DNA of 64,000 nucleotides from Paroedura picta (lineage: Eukaryota; Chordata; Lepidosauria; Squamata; Gekkonidae), in NCBI RefSeq assembly GCF_049243985.1, contig NC_135369.1, forward strand, positions 22,800,765 through 22,864,764. Direction: 5' to 3'. Within the stretch, counting starts at the first letter, position 1. Each line of letters begins with the position of its first letter. Positions 47,401 through 57,017 of this stretch are shown in pieces. The notes under the pieces are model-generated. The model saw only the letters and a list, made by a program, of their open reading frames with translations, searched no databases and was not told the origin of the DNA. Position numbers and translations under genes: made by a program.

Positions 47401-50400
47401 AAAGGAAAGTGGAAGGAGGAGGGGGTCGTCAGGGGTGGGGGACCGAAGGCAATTGGCTGGCCACTGGACAGACAGGCAAGCCGTTGGAGGAGGAGACTAA
47501 GGGGCGCGATAGCTGCCCTGAGTCGGTGCTAAACACTGATTGGCACTTAAGACATGAAACACACTCCTCCTCCAAGCCCTTACCAGAAATATATTATGTG
47601 GAACAGATATACAGGGAAAGACCAGTTTCCGGAAAAGAGGCAATCTTACAGGTCAGCAGACCCACCATGAGATCTCAGAGAGAGAATTTCTGAACCCTCC
47701 GGAGTCCAGATGCATCATCAGGCAAGGGAGGTTGAGGTCTTCCCATTCATGCTATTTTCTTCTCCTTAAACCACACCAGTGGAGACCCTATTGCTTTCAC
47801 ATGTGGCTACAATCAGTTAATAGAGCCAACAAGAGCTCCACAGAGACGTCTGAAGGCGTGAAAAAGGAGCACATGGGGGAAGGAGGTTGGCCAATTCCAA
47901 TCTGGGAAGTTCCCAGCAAGTTGCGGGGAGGGGGGCAATTTGGGGTGGAGTTTGATGTAAGATTGGGACCCCAGTGTAGATGCCATGGAGTCCACCCTAC
48001 ACAGCTGCCATTTTCTCCAGGGAAAATGATTGCTGCATTCTGAAAATCAGTTCCAGGGAAAGTCCAAGCCCCACTTGGAGGGGAGTAGCCCAGGGGAAGG
48101 TTTCCACCACATCTTCATTTATGTTGGTCATGCCTCAAAGGTTTTGTTTCTTCTAGTCACACTGCAGTCCTTTTCTGTTCATGAAGTGTTGTCCACTGAC
48201 AAACATGTAGCAAAGCCCTCTTACACTAATCTCCCTCATGGGGCTGTTGGGAGGATAAAACAGAGGGAGGGAGAGCTATGCTACAGTCCAGAGCAGGGGT
48301 AGTCAAACTGCGGCCCTCCAGATGTCCATGGACTACAATCCTCAGAAGCTCCTGCCAACGAATGCTGGCAGGGGCTTCTGGGAATTGTAGTCCATGGACA
48401 TCTGGAGGGCCGCAGTTTTGACTACCCCTGGTCCAGAGTTTCTTAGTCAAAAAAATATATTAGATAAAATGGTGGACATTTCTTGTTGAATGAGGAAGCG
48501 GTTTCATCTCCAGAGATAATCCATTAGAATATCATCCTGAGGGGATGACCAATCAGGCCTGTGGGTGAATGGGAGTCAGGAAGAGACTGCAATATGAAAC
48601 AGTGAGTCTGGGGCTGCCAATTTCCTGGAAATTGAGCGGTGGAAGGTGGGGTTTGAGAACGGGAGGGAGCTCAGGAAGGGTGTAAAACCGTATCGTCCAC
48701 TCTCCTAAACTGCCTTTTCCTCCAGGAAAACTGAAGATTATTTGTCATTCCTGGGGAACCACAGGCCTCACCTGGAGACTGGCAACCATGCAGCTTCCTC
48801 CATGGAATCTGTTATTGTTGCCCTGATAATATGAGGTAGAAGAGGGTGGTTTAAATCTTGGAGGACTTAGTCAGACATTTGCTGGGAGTCCTCTGCCAGC
48901 AGGGCCATTTCAGGAAGGCTGGGCCTTTTCTCCTTTCCAGAGACGCTTTGCTATTCTCCAGTCTGGCAGCGATGCCAATAAGCAGGGCACTAAAAACAAT
49001 GAGCACATGTTGACATGGCAACCACTGTGGGATCCTGAGGTGGTGGCCCTGACTGGCTTTTAAACGGGGCAAATTCCAAGCAGAGGCTTAGATAGTAAAG
49101 TTAGAGATTAGATAGCAGGATAAGCGGCACATGCGAGAGGGGTCTTAGTTTGTTGTACCTGGGGGTTTCCGGGAGGAGCATAGGCCGCATAGGGCTGGAC
49201 CACTGCTGGGTCTGCTTGGTCAGTTGTGAGATTTTCCTCTTTCTGTCGGGAGAAGAAGGCGTGGGTGCCATTTTCCAACACTGCCAGAAAAGAGGAGGGA
49301 AAGCTGATCAGGGAATGCCGAATCATAATCTACCACCCTGTTCTCAAAGTACGTTCGCTTCCATCCCTGTTGTGTATGAGGACAGGGTAGTGCTAATGCA
49401 AGCCAGAGCTTGAGAAGTTAACCAGTCATAGACTAGAACTGCTGGGACTTTATCAACCAAGCAGCTTCATTAAGGGTCAGTCAGAGCAGTGGTCCCCAAC
49501 CTGCGGGCCGCGGCCCGGCGCCGGGCGGCAAAGGCCATGGCGCCGGGCCGCGGCTCCCTCTCCCTGCCCCCCCCCCTGCAGTAAAAAACTTCCCAGGCCG
49601 CAAGCTTGCGGCCCGGGAAGCTTCTTACTGCGGGGAGGGCGGGGAGAGGGAATCAGGGCCAGGCCGCGCCCGTGCGGCCCGATGCGTGGGTGCGGTCCCC
49701 GCGGGCGCGGCCCGACGCCCTGCCGGTCCCCAGCCTAATAAAGGTTGGGGACCACTGAGTCAGAGCTCCTGGAATGCCAACTAAAGCATATATCATGTTT
49801 TTCTTCCCTTGTTCCTTGTTCAGTATTGTGGTGTTCCTTGGAGTTTGCTTGGAGTCCGTGTCTGCCGAACCCACAGACTTAATAGGGCCCTTTTACCTGG
49901 GCAGAGTCTGCACTTACTTTGTTTATTCCATTGTCAATCCTGTTGAATTCAGATCACTTTGAACTCGAGTCTTCCTCTCCCCCCCATCTCCCCACTGAAA
50001 CAGTAAAGTCTTCTGCACGTGGTTAGGGAGGCTCAGAAGGTGGGGGGGGGGAGAGGAGCCAGGCAGGGAGCCTCTTTCTTTTCTTGGAGGGGAGGGGGAG
50101 AGGATCGAAAAAGGCAGAGGAGGGAGGAAAAATCCAGGACCGACAGAAGCTGAGAGAAATTAGGGGCTTCTCCTTTAAGGCAAGCGTGTCACATGACCAG
50201 GTGTAGCCTATCAGAGGTTCTGCAGGGGGTTGGACTAGATGACCCTGAAGGTCCCTTCCAACTGATTCTATGTTTCAACGTTTCTATAAAGTGCCTGTGG
50301 CCCAGTCAGTTTCTTATCTTAGCCTGCCTCACAAAGTCGTTGTGTGCTGATTAAACAGCGAGTCTCAACTAGACTCACCAGGACCTTTGGGTACAACTTT

Positions 50401-53400
50401 GACCTTTTTTCAAGTGCAGTAAGCAAAATTTGACAATACTGATCTGCCAAGTTCAGTACTGCAAGACTTTACTGTTTTGAAACTAATCTTGAGCTGCAGA
50501 AAGCTTCTGGGGAAGCACCAACTAATAAACATGGAATGGTACAATTCAGCAGTGGAATCGTCTGCCTGAGGAGGTGGTGAGCTCCCCCTCACTGGTGGTC
50601 TTTAAGCAGCAGCTGGACAGTTCCTTTTCCTGGATGCTTCAGGGGTAGTCAAACTGCGGCCCTCCAGATGTCCATGGACTACAATTCCCAGGAGCCCCCT
50701 GCCAGCAAACGCTGGCAGGGGGCTCCTGGGAATTGTAGTCCATGGACATCTGGAGGGCCGCAGTTTGACTACCCCTGCTTTAGGCTGATCCTGCATTGAG
50801 AGCAAGGGATTGGCCTATAAGGCCTATAAGGACCCTTCCAGGTCTATGATTATAGGTCTCTCACCCAAGCAGTGATCATGAACAACCTTGCTTATCCTTC
50901 AAGCTCAAATGAGCTTCAGCTAAGCCAGGCTGTCTGGCCAGTTGTGGACAAAAAGAGCCAGATGTAAATTATTGCTATAATGCAACAGCCAGCCGTTGGG
51001 ACTGTGACCTCTCACAATTAAACAAATGCCAGCAGGTGGGCATCCTTTTCCATCCCACCTCTCTCCAAAGTCCATGCTGGACACTTACCCACAGCCACAC
51101 TATTTGGTCTCTCTGAGTCAGGGAAAGACAGGAACACCTCGTAGACCGCCTCGGTAGCACTGTCCAACCCAGTTTCTGGGTCCTTCCAGCGACTCAGCAG
51201 CAGCTGCACCAGGTCTTTGTCCCCATCGGTGGTAGCTATGTGGGGCTTGGAGGACAAGATCCTAATGTGAAAGAACAGGGACTGGCTGGTGAGCATGGGT
51301 AGCCATGTTTGAGGCACATGTGGAAATTTGGGATCTGGCCTGGAATTCAGCATCTCAAAGTCATTGCCTTCCCTTTTTTACCACATCTTTCCTCTGATTT
51401 CTCATTTGATTCCCCATGATTGCAAACTCCCAGTGCTACCGTGCATCTTCTAGTCATCGCAAAAGACTAAGAAGCTAAGAACTGACCCACTAGAACAGGC
51501 TTTCTCAACCAGAGTTCTGTTTAGGATTGCCCTGTTAAGCTTACAACAAAACAAAATCATAACAGTGGGAATATAATGATAGTCAGTTCATAGTCTGAGG
51601 AAGAGTGCTTGCACTCGAAAGCTCACGCCTTGAACGAATCTTTGTTGGTCTTAAATATACCACTGGACTCTCATTTTGTTTTGTTGTGCTGTTTCAGGCC
51701 AACATGGCTACCCATTTGAATCTACTGTTAAGCTTAGTTCGGGCACAATGTAGAACCATAGTTTATTTTAATTATAGCTAGTCTGCAAAAGCAGGATTCT
51801 GGATGCAGTCACTTAGATGCTGGGTTCTTTGTTCTGGAAAGGTGTTGGGGAGTTGCTGAGGGCACAGCTAGAGAAGGAGGAAGAAGATGGTTCTTAAATG
51901 CCGCTTTTCTCTTCCCAAAGGAGTCTCAAAGTGGCTTACATTCACCTTCCCTTTCTTCTACTTACAACAGACACCCTATGAGGTATGTAAGGTGAGAGAG
52001 CCCTGATATTACTGCTGGCTCAAAACAGCTTTATCAGCCCCATGGGGAGCCCAAGGTCACCCAGCTGGCTACATGTGGAGGACGAGCATTCCCCGGCTCA
52101 CCAGATTAGAAGTCTGCACTCCTAACTGTTACACCAAGCTGGCTTTCTTCCCTGCCAGCCTCCCTTTACAGACCCTTTAAAAGAGTGGCCATCAGCACCA
52201 TCTCATGGCTGCAAATACCATCAACTAATTATAATGGTTAATATCTATGAATAGACCTATCCTTGATTAATGTGCCTGATTGTCTTTTAAAGCCACCTGC
52301 GAGTGCCTTCACCACATCTCGCAGCAAAAGAACGGTGGTGGTGCTTAAAACTTTCCATATTACTCAAACCAGCTTGGTGGAGTGGTTAAGAGCAGCGGGT
52401 TCTAATCTGACCAGCTGGGTTTGATTCCCCGCTCCTCCATATGCAGCCAGCTGGGTGACCCTGGGCTAGTCACAGTCCTGTTACAGCAGTTCTCACAGAG
52501 CAGTTTCTCTCAGAACTCTCTCAGTCTGACCTACCCCACAGGGAGAGGAAAGGAAGGTGATTGTAAGTTGCTTTGAGACTCCTTTGGGTTGTGAAAAGTG
52601 AGGTATAAAAACCAAACTCCTTAATATCTGAACAAAGTTTGAGTCCAGAGGCACTTTTAAGACCAACAAAGCTGAATTCTGGGTTTAAGCTGTTGTATAC
52701 ATGCATCCACATTAGCTCCTGTCACAATAACAGTGTGACCCTGAAGTCTCAGCTTAGAATCTTTAAACCGCTCCGCAGGAGTGGTAGAAATAAACGCTTC
52801 GCGCCTGCCAACCCACCCCCCCACGTCGCCCGCCCTGACCGCCACCATTACCCTGCAGGCAAGCAAGGTAGGCGGCGGTCAGGACAGCCCTCCCAGCTTC
52901 AGCCCGGCAAAGGGACAGCCTGGCCGCGGCACAGCCGCAGCTAGGCTGTCCCTTTGCCGCAATGGACGCTCCAGACCCAGCCTGGAGCCTGCCGAGCCCA
53001 TTGGGCTTCCTGCGCTGTGCCTGCCCCCACTGTCTTCTCCTCAACCCTCCACATGCCCATTTTTAAAAATGGGCTTTGTTCCTAGTGGTACTATAAATCT
53101 GTTAGTTAGTGACTTCTTCTCAGAAAGGAGTTTTTCTTCTTCATCTGAGCTCCCAGTGTAGAAATACATTTGGGCAAATAGGTTAGACATATACTTTGCC
53201 TAGGCTATTTTTTCTTTAAAGTTGGACCCCAGAGGCATGCACGTCCCACCAGAAACCCCCCCATCTCCCCATTTTGGTGTAGTGGTTAGGAGTGCGGACT
53301 TCTGATCTGGCACATCTGGTTCGATTCTGCACTCCCCCATATGCAGCTAGCTGGGTGACCTTGGGCTCGCCACGGCACTGATAAAACTGTTCTGACCAGG

Positions 53401-53811
53401 CAGGAATATCAGCGCTCTCTCAGCCTCACCTACCCCACAGGGTGTCTGTTGTGGGGAGAGGAATGGGAAGGCGACTGTAAGCCGCTTTGAGCCTCCTTCG
53501 GGAAGAGAAAAGCGGCATATAAGAACCAACTCTTCTTCTTCTTCTCCCCCCAAAACTAGATTATTAGGAGTCGTTTTCCAACTTTACCGGAGATTTTCCC
53601 GGATGTTGCCGGCCTCCACTTGGTTCATAAAGTCCCGGAGTAGATCTTCGTCCAGATCTTGTGACTGGCTGTGCACCCAGCTGGGGGCCGCAGGACCAGC
53701 TGTGTCTTTCGGGATGGCATAGTGCCCCAGCAAGATCCCAACAGTCAGCGCTCCAACTCCAGAAAGCACGGCCCCAAGGATATACTTCCAGTTCTTCCTG
53801 CACTCTGCCAT
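25797..53811 (-). CDS. NAALADL1: NAALADL1, M28-family aminopeptidase-like ectoenzyme (19 exons)
   Basis: Coding exons in transcript order (high to low): 53811-53588, 51261-51089, 49280-49159, 46609-46487, 45869-45680, 44854-44761, 43729-43625, 43209-43124, 42197-42078, 40389-40304, 39067-39004, 37751-37684, 36863-36772, 35311-35221, 33047-32966, 32101-31925, 29579-29489, 27537-27445, 25968-25797. The lengths sum to 2253 nt, an exact frame of 750 residues plus stop, and each boundary has GT-AG sites. The protein has a short cytosolic N-terminus, one membrane anchor (residues about 10-32), a protease-associated insert (about 130-350), the M28 catalytic domain (about 355-570) and a helical dimerisation domain (about 600-745). 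Zinc ligands H381 (GNHRDSW), D391 (DPSSGTA), E430, D458 (NVDIAV) and H558 (YHTAFDTFD), and catalytic E429 (GAEEFG), are all present. The nearest relative by recall is mammalian NAALADL1, an ileal brush-border enzyme described with dipeptidyl-peptidase or NAALADase-like activity, rather than PSMA. Introns are crowded with SINEs and DNA transposons, but no coding exon is interrupted. Confidence 0.95.
26011..26110. repeat. (ATTC)25 microsatellite next to the last NAALADL1 exon
   Basis: Reads (GAAT)n on the NAALADL1 strand and stops 42 nt before the exon 19 acceptor. An L2-like tail (CTGCCCCTCCCATAGGCC..., minus) follows at 26111-26200. Confidence 0.9.
26258..26522 (+). mobile_element. tRNA-derived SINE, diverged
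   Basis: Head AGTATACTGGTTAGGAGCAG and B-box region TTTGATTCCC, with the usual body and (TTC) tail. In the last intron of NAALADL1. Confidence 0.75.
26688..26819. mobile_element. palindromic hAT MITE (family A)
   Basis: Flanked by GTTCAGAG / GTTTAGAG, an 8-bp duplication with one mismatch. Confidence 0.88.
27707..28058. mobile_element. hAT non-autonomous element (family B, CAGTGGTCCCCAACC ends)
   Basis: Ends CAGTGGTCCCCAACC and CTTGGGGACCACTG with perfect 8-bp duplication CTTTAGGG (27699-27706, 28059-28066). Confidence 0.85.
28062..28490 (-). mobile_element. L2-type LINE 3' UTR fragment
   Basis: GCCTTGAAGGTCAGCACCAG...GAGCCAGTACAG parallels the copy at 4.7-4.95 kb. Confidence 0.5.
30906..31035. 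mobile_element. palindromic hAT MITE (family A), diverged
   Basis: Both arms are present (CAGGGGTAGTCAAATTGTGG...TTTGACCACCTCTG). No clear 8-bp duplication remains. Confidence 0.75.
31236..31835 (-). mobile_element. tRNA-derived SINE interrupted by a Sauria-type SINE
   Basis: SINE parts occur at 31236-31356 and 31604-31835. The second part shows internal duplications of the 'CAGAACAGCTTTATCA' block. Confidence 0.8.
31357..31603 (-). mobile_element. Sauria-type SINE nested in a tRNA-SINE
   Basis: A 247-bp element from (TAAAGG) tail to GAGGCTC head, with perfect 13-bp duplication AGCCCAGATATTA (31344-31356, 31604-31616). Confidence 0.88.
32642..32875 (-). mobile_element. tRNA-derived SINE with internal deletion
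   Basis: GAAGAAGAGTTGGTTCTTAA tail to CACCAAGCTGGCTC head; part of the body is missing. Confidence 0.8.
33231..33332. repeat. 51-bp tandem duplication
   Basis: Two identical copies of a 51-bp unit starting TGGAGCCATTAAGTTCCCAG, directly followed by a Sauria-type SINE. Confidence 0.9.
33336..33615 (-). mobile_element. Sauria-type SINE
   Basis: Flanked by ATGCTAGTGGT (33325-33335, 33616-33626), an 11-bp duplication. The target site is part of the 51-bp tandem repeat. Confidence 0.85.
33960..34320. repeat. unclassified repeat, inverted partner at about 49930-50215
   Basis: Shares GAGAAGCCCCTAATTTCTCTC, CTAACCACGTGCAGAAGACT and TTCAACAGGATTGACAATGG with the reverse complement of the 50-kb copy. 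Pyrimidine-rich core. Confidence 0.6.
34321..35220. other. NAALADL1 intron sequence without recognised repeats
   Basis: No familiar repeat or extra exon was seen. Open frames here lack splice context. Confidence 0.4.
35386..35590 (+). mobile_element. tRNA-derived SINE, older divergent copy
   Basis: TAGTAGTTAAGAGCACCGGCTTCTAA head and GGTTTGATTCC B box; the body is diverged. Confidence 0.7.
36150..36352 (-). mobile_element. tRNA-derived SINE, head missing
   Basis: (GAAGGAG)n tail and GTTGGTTCTTATATGCC through CCCAAGGTCAC; the tRNA-like head is absent. Confidence 0.75.
40582..40816 (-). mobile_element. CR1 LINE 3' end
   Basis: CATAGAATAATAGAGTTGG...CTAGTCCAACCCCCTGCA is the reverse complement of the CR1 terminus; sequence continues into the end of ORF2. 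Confidence 0.85.
40828..41280. repeat. two GGTTGCCA-type repeats in opposite orientation
   Basis: The first runs 40828-41020 (GGATTGCCAGCTCTGTG to GGCAACCCT) and the second 41074-41280 (GGGATGGTAACCTCC to GGCAACCCTA). Confidence 0.55.
41500..41715 (+). repeat. GGTTGCCA-type interspersed repeat
   Basis: Contains AAATTTGGAGGGTGGAGCCC, GGGGAACTGATCTCTGTAG and CAAGGTTGGCATGCCCTA. Confidence 0.55.
41726..42008 (-). mobile_element. tRNA-derived SINE
   Basis: GAAGAAGAAGAAGAGTTGGT tail through CCAAACTAGTC head. It lies 70 bp downstream of NAALADL1 exon 9, within the intron. Confidence 0.8.
42330..42905 (+). mobile_element. non-LTR retrotransposon reverse-transcriptase fragment
   Basis: Translated pieces such as [20 protein letters not shown] and [11 protein letters not shown] are RT-domain motifs of LINE-type elements. 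The fragment is decayed and the clade was not determined. Confidence 0.7.
43238..43400 (+). mobile_element. 5S-rRNA-derived SINE, partial
   Basis: CCAATCTCCCCAGATCTTGGAAGTTAAGCAGGGACAACC...TAGATGGGAGAC parallels 5S rRNA (known family trait of 5S-SINEs). It begins about 30 bp upstream of NAALADL1 exon 8. Confidence 0.75.
44150..44460 (+). mobile_element. two L2-type LINE 3' ends, second with (AAAT)n tail
   Basis: GCGAACTGCCGCGAGCCTGC...CTGGGACCAGTGG (to about 44275), then GTAAACCACCCTGAGCCTCC...GGGCGGTATAGAAATA and (AAAT)n. Confidence 0.7.
45887..46175 (-). mobile_element. tRNA-derived SINE, young-looking
   Basis: Close to the family consensus from GAAGAAGAAGAAGAGTTGG to the head. It begins about 18 bp upstream of the NAALADL1 exon 5 acceptor, so it lies against the branch-point region. 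Confidence 0.88.
46786..47145. repeat. GGTTGCCA-type repeat followed by a 5S-derived SINE
   Basis: GGTTGCCA-type element at 46786-46955; 5S-SINE on the minus strand at 46965-47145 (GACCAGGGCAGATTCCACTTAGCTTCTGAGATCTG). Confidence 0.6.
48294..48430. mobile_element. palindromic hAT MITE (family A)
   Basis: Perfect 8-bp duplication GTCCAGAG (48286-48293, 48431-48438). Confidence 0.9.
48606..48790 (+). repeat. GGTTGCCA-type interspersed repeat
   Basis: GGGGCTGCCAATTTCCTGG to CCTGGAGACTGGCAACC. Confidence 0.5.
49487..49757. mobile_element. hAT non-autonomous element (family B), very GC- and CpG-rich copy
   Basis: CAGTGGTCCCCAACC ends and perfect duplication AGTCAGAG (49479-49486, 49758-49765). 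The interior is packed with CpG (GCGGGCCGCGGCCCGG). Confidence 0.88.
49930..50215. repeat. inverted partner of the repeat at 33960-34320
   Basis: Starts CATTGTCAATCCTGTTGAAT and ends near GTCACATGACCAGG. It is the complement of the 34-kb copy. Confidence 0.6.
50528..50855 (+). mobile_element. CR1 LINE 3' end split by a family A hAT MITE
   Basis: CR1 occurs at 50528-50639 and 50778-50855. The break falls inside the family motif GGATGCTTTAGGCTG. Confidence 0.85.
50640..50777. mobile_element. palindromic hAT MITE (family A) in CR1
   Basis: Long near-perfect palindrome. Only CTT is shared by the flanks, so the left duplication appears to have lost a few bases. Confidence 0.88.
51873..52146 (-). 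mobile_element. tRNA-derived SINE
   Basis: GGAGGAAGAAGATGGTTC tail end to CACCAAGCTGGC head. Confidence 0.8.
52373..52615 (+). mobile_element. tRNA-derived SINE, older subfamily
   Basis: CTTGGTGGAGTGGTTAAGAG head and GGTTTGATTCCCC B box. Confidence 0.75.
52780..53050. other. GC-rich block with two hairpins in NAALADL1 intron 1
   Basis: Perfect 16-bp inverted arms GGCAAAGGGACAGCCT (52906-52921) and complement (52943-52958), and a 10-bp pair CCTGACCGCC / GGCGGTCAGG (52834-52843, 52874-52883). It could be a GC-rich transposon remnant or an unmethylated CpG block; the origin is not identified. Confidence 0.6.
53273..53560 (+). mobile_element. tRNA-derived SINE directly after NAALADL1 exon 1 (in intron 1)
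   Basis: Near-consensus copy ending in (TTC)n 28 bp from the exon 1 donor. Confidence 0.88.
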
Positions 53812-53824
53812 ATCTCCCAGGGCC

Positions 53825-54655
53825 GGTGAAAGAAGAAGGCTGTCTATTGAGCGAATACAACCATGTGCCTATTGCTCGGGAGAGATAGGTTAAAGGTCTT
53901 CTGTCCCGGCATGGCCTTTGATCATCTGGGATGGGCTGATAAAAGAATTTGGCACTTCGTGATACAGGAAATGAGCTGAGTGAACAGAGGAGAAATGTCC
54001 AAAGAGCACAGAGAAATAAGATGAAGGAGAGAGTTCACCTGCATAAGTCCCTCATTGGGTTAAAAGCAGTCCACTTTGCTTTATTCATGAAGAAACATGC
54101 TTTCTTGGGGGCGCCTCTATGGGGGGACTGTAACTCAGACCCCATAAATCCAGTCCTCACCAGACTTGAAGGGCAAGTAGAGGAGAGTCAGTCTGGTGTT
54201 TGTGGCATGCCAGGAGGAGCATTCCACCACCTCACAAACTTCATGAGCTGAACCAGTTGATGAGACCACGAGAAGTTTGTAACAGTTCATGGTTCATGAA
54301 TTGGGCACACCAGAGGAATCATGACTGGAACCCATATTTTTGCGGTTTGTGCCCATCCCTAGTTATAAGCCACTTTGGGTACACGTTGGAGAGAAAAGCA
54401 GGATACAAGTATCTTATATTCAGATTCACTGGATTCTCTTAAACATAGGTGTAGCTGTCCTGTCCGGAAACAGACTGCGGGTCACTGCTGAGTGGCATTA
54501 GCTCTCCACATTATCAAACAGAAAGCAATCTTTCCTCAGAACGCTACCGGGAATCTTCTTAGACAGATCAGGCATTTGGTTGAGCCAGGACCTGGAAGAC
54601 TCATTCCTCCTTCAGGACTTTTGGGAGCCTTGTCTGTATGACTTCTCCCTCGGGT
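53825..54655. other. upstream flank of NAALADL1 without a gene
   Basis: Contains the putative promoter. No CpG island or TATA box was seen. Confidence 0.4.
53887..53924 (-). promoter_or_regulatory. two candidate DR1 / HNF4-like sites upstream of NAALADL1
   Basis: About 75-113 bp before the ATG there is AGGTTA-A-AGGTCT (53887-53899, + strand reading) and, on the minus strand, GATCAAAGGCCA (53912-53923). Both resemble DR1 elements bound by HNF4 or related nuclear receptors. This is a motif match only. Confidence 0.35.
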
Positions 54656-54661
54656 ATAAAA

Positions 54662-54949
54662 AGGTTAAGGTAAAGGTATCCCCAGTGCAAGCACCGGGTC
54701 ATGTCTGACCCTTGGGGTGACGCCCTCTAGCGCTTTCATGGCAGACTCAATACGGGGTTGTTTGCCAGTTCCTTCCCCAGTCATTACCGTTTACCCCCCA
54801 GCAAGCTGGGTACTCATTTTACCAACCTCGGAAGGATGGAAGGCTGAGTCAACCTTGAGCCGGCTGCTGGGATTGAACTCCCAGCCTCATGGGCAGACAG
54901 CTTCAGACAGCATTTCTGCTGCCTTACCACTCTGCGCCACAAGAGGCTC
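54662..54949 (-). mobile_element. Sauria-type SINE
   Basis: AAGGTAAAGGTATCCCC tail to CCACAAGAGGCTC head. Flanks share GGGTATA, but the duplication is not clean. Confidence 0.8.
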
Positions 54950-55483
54950 ATATACCCTTGGGTATATATGGTGCCAATTTCACAGCAGGTTGGGGAAGGG
55001 GGAGGGTGGCTGGGGAGAAAGGGGTTAACGTTATATTGACTTTTTACTGTTTTATGGATAAGCTCATGTAAGCTCCCATGGGCCAGCTGGTTTGGGAGCG
55101 GCTGCATAAAGGCAGACAGACAATAGACAGATTTTAAAAACTAGGGGGAAACACATTTGGAAACCCCGGACGAATTATGAAAATCAAAATGATCTTTTCA
55201 CTTTTCTCACCTCACCTCACAAAGCTGACGAAAAATCGTTTTCCGGAGTATGTGTGTATTTGACCTTAATCAGATTGGCAGAAGCTCTCCAAGAGGCTAT
55301 CAATATTCTTGGGATTGAATCTCGGTCTAAATGTAAGGTAGGAGCTTATCATTTTGTTCAGTATTTTCTACGCCACAACTTTCAGATGGCTGAGATCTTC
55401 TCCAGTGCCTGCCTACCTCAGGTATTACCAAGGGCTGGAGATGCCAGGGTTGGAACAAGGGACCTTCTGCATGATACATGAAC

Positions 55484-55660
55484 AGGTGAAGCTGCCTTAC
55501 ACCAAACCAGACCTTTGGTCCCTCAAGGTTAATATTGCTTGTTCAGACTGGTAGTGGTTCTCCCTGGTTTCAGGCTGAGGCCTTTCACACCACTGACTCC
55601 CTGATCTTTTCAAGTAAAGATGCTGGGGACTGAACCCTGGTCATTCTGCATGCAAATGAG
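55484..55660 (-). mobile_element. second tRNA-derived SINE family, partial
   Basis: AAGCTGCCTTACACCAAACC...GGCTGAGGCCTTTCACACC...GGGACTGAACCCTGG; the complement holds a GGTTCAGTCC B-box-like motif. Confidence 0.55.
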
Positions 55661-56649
55661 CCTTTGCAGAAACAACAGCACAGGTTTCACCGTGCTTGCC
55701 GACCCATGGATTTATTCAGCTCCCTTCTCAACAAGACTCTTGGGAGTCTTCAGGACTCCACAGCCATGGAGTCAAGACACCAGCACTTTGCACAGGCCTC
55801 TTGCGTGAAAACCACTGAGCCACAACTTACACACCCACACACAAATGGATGAGCCTCATCTTTGGAGCCAGGCCTTACTAATTACAGGAGAATCTATACA
55901 CCATTTGCAATTCAGTTATTTAATGCACTCGTGTGGTTGGAGCATTTGTCATCATAGACAGCCAGACAGCCAGGAGATGCTCATGTTCATGCTCTGAACT
56001 TCCTGGGCTGCTGCAGCCAAAGTTGTCATCCTCTCAGCCTTTCAATTGGGAAGGCCACAAAAACTACAGTTCCCATCAGCCCTGGCAGGAAAGCATGCTG
56101 GGAACACTGGGAGTCATAGCGGAAAGTTGGCAACTCCCGAGCGAGGACATAAAACGGCTCACGTTGTTCCCCTCTCTTCCACCACCTCATCTTCACAACA
56201 ACCCTGTGAGGGGTAGCTTTGGCTAAGCAGGCCCAATCAGCTGAAGGTGATCCAGCAGGCCTCCATGACACTGGAGCGATTTGGACCTTGGTCTCCCAGA
56301 TCCCTGTTCGATGCTCCAACCAGCATGCCAGCTCACACAAGGACTATTCCCTTTTTAAAGAGCCAGAGTATAAAGAGATGTTCTCTTCCCCACACCCAAT
56401 TAGAGAATCTGAACTAAACAATGCAAACCATTTAGCAGCTGAAGGTTCCAGGTTTGATCTATTGAAGGATGATGATCAACCTTGAAATCTGATCATGCAA
56501 CCAAGTAAGGGGTGAGTTCATTTATCAGAATTATACCCGGCAATACCAGACTGAAAATTGGTACAGACATTTCTTTTATTGAGAAAAGAAATCATTCTCT
56601 TTGTGATGCAAGACAGTAGGAAATGCAAGCATGTAAAAATTCACCCTGC

Positions 56650-56850
56650 CCTACTATAAAGTCCAAACTAGTCAGATCTCATCAGGTCTCAGAATCGAAG
56701 CAGGGTTTGCCCTGGCTAGAATTTAGATGGGGGACTCCAAGGAGCACCAGGGTCATGATGCAGAGGCAGAAAATGCCAAACCACTTCTGAACCTTTCTTG
56801 CCTTGGAAACTCTTTGGGGTTCACCATAAATCAGCTGTGATTTGAAAGCA
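56650..56850 (+). mobile_element. 5S-rRNA-derived SINE
   Basis: GTCAGATCTCATCAGGTCTC...AAGCAGGGTTTGCCCTGGCT...TTAGATGGGGGAC is 5S-like; the 3' part is as in the 17-kb copy. Confidence 0.78.
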
Positions 56851-57017
56851 TTTTCCACCGCTGAAAATTAATCCTACAGTTACTGTAAAAATAAGTGCTA
56901 AAATGATCAAAGTTCCAAGCATTGCTTATCATATTATAGTGTAGGGTGAATAATAGCTTATAAAGCAAACCAGGTTTCTGTCTCGCTGCTTTTAGAGATT
57001 ATCCCAAAGCCCAAGTT

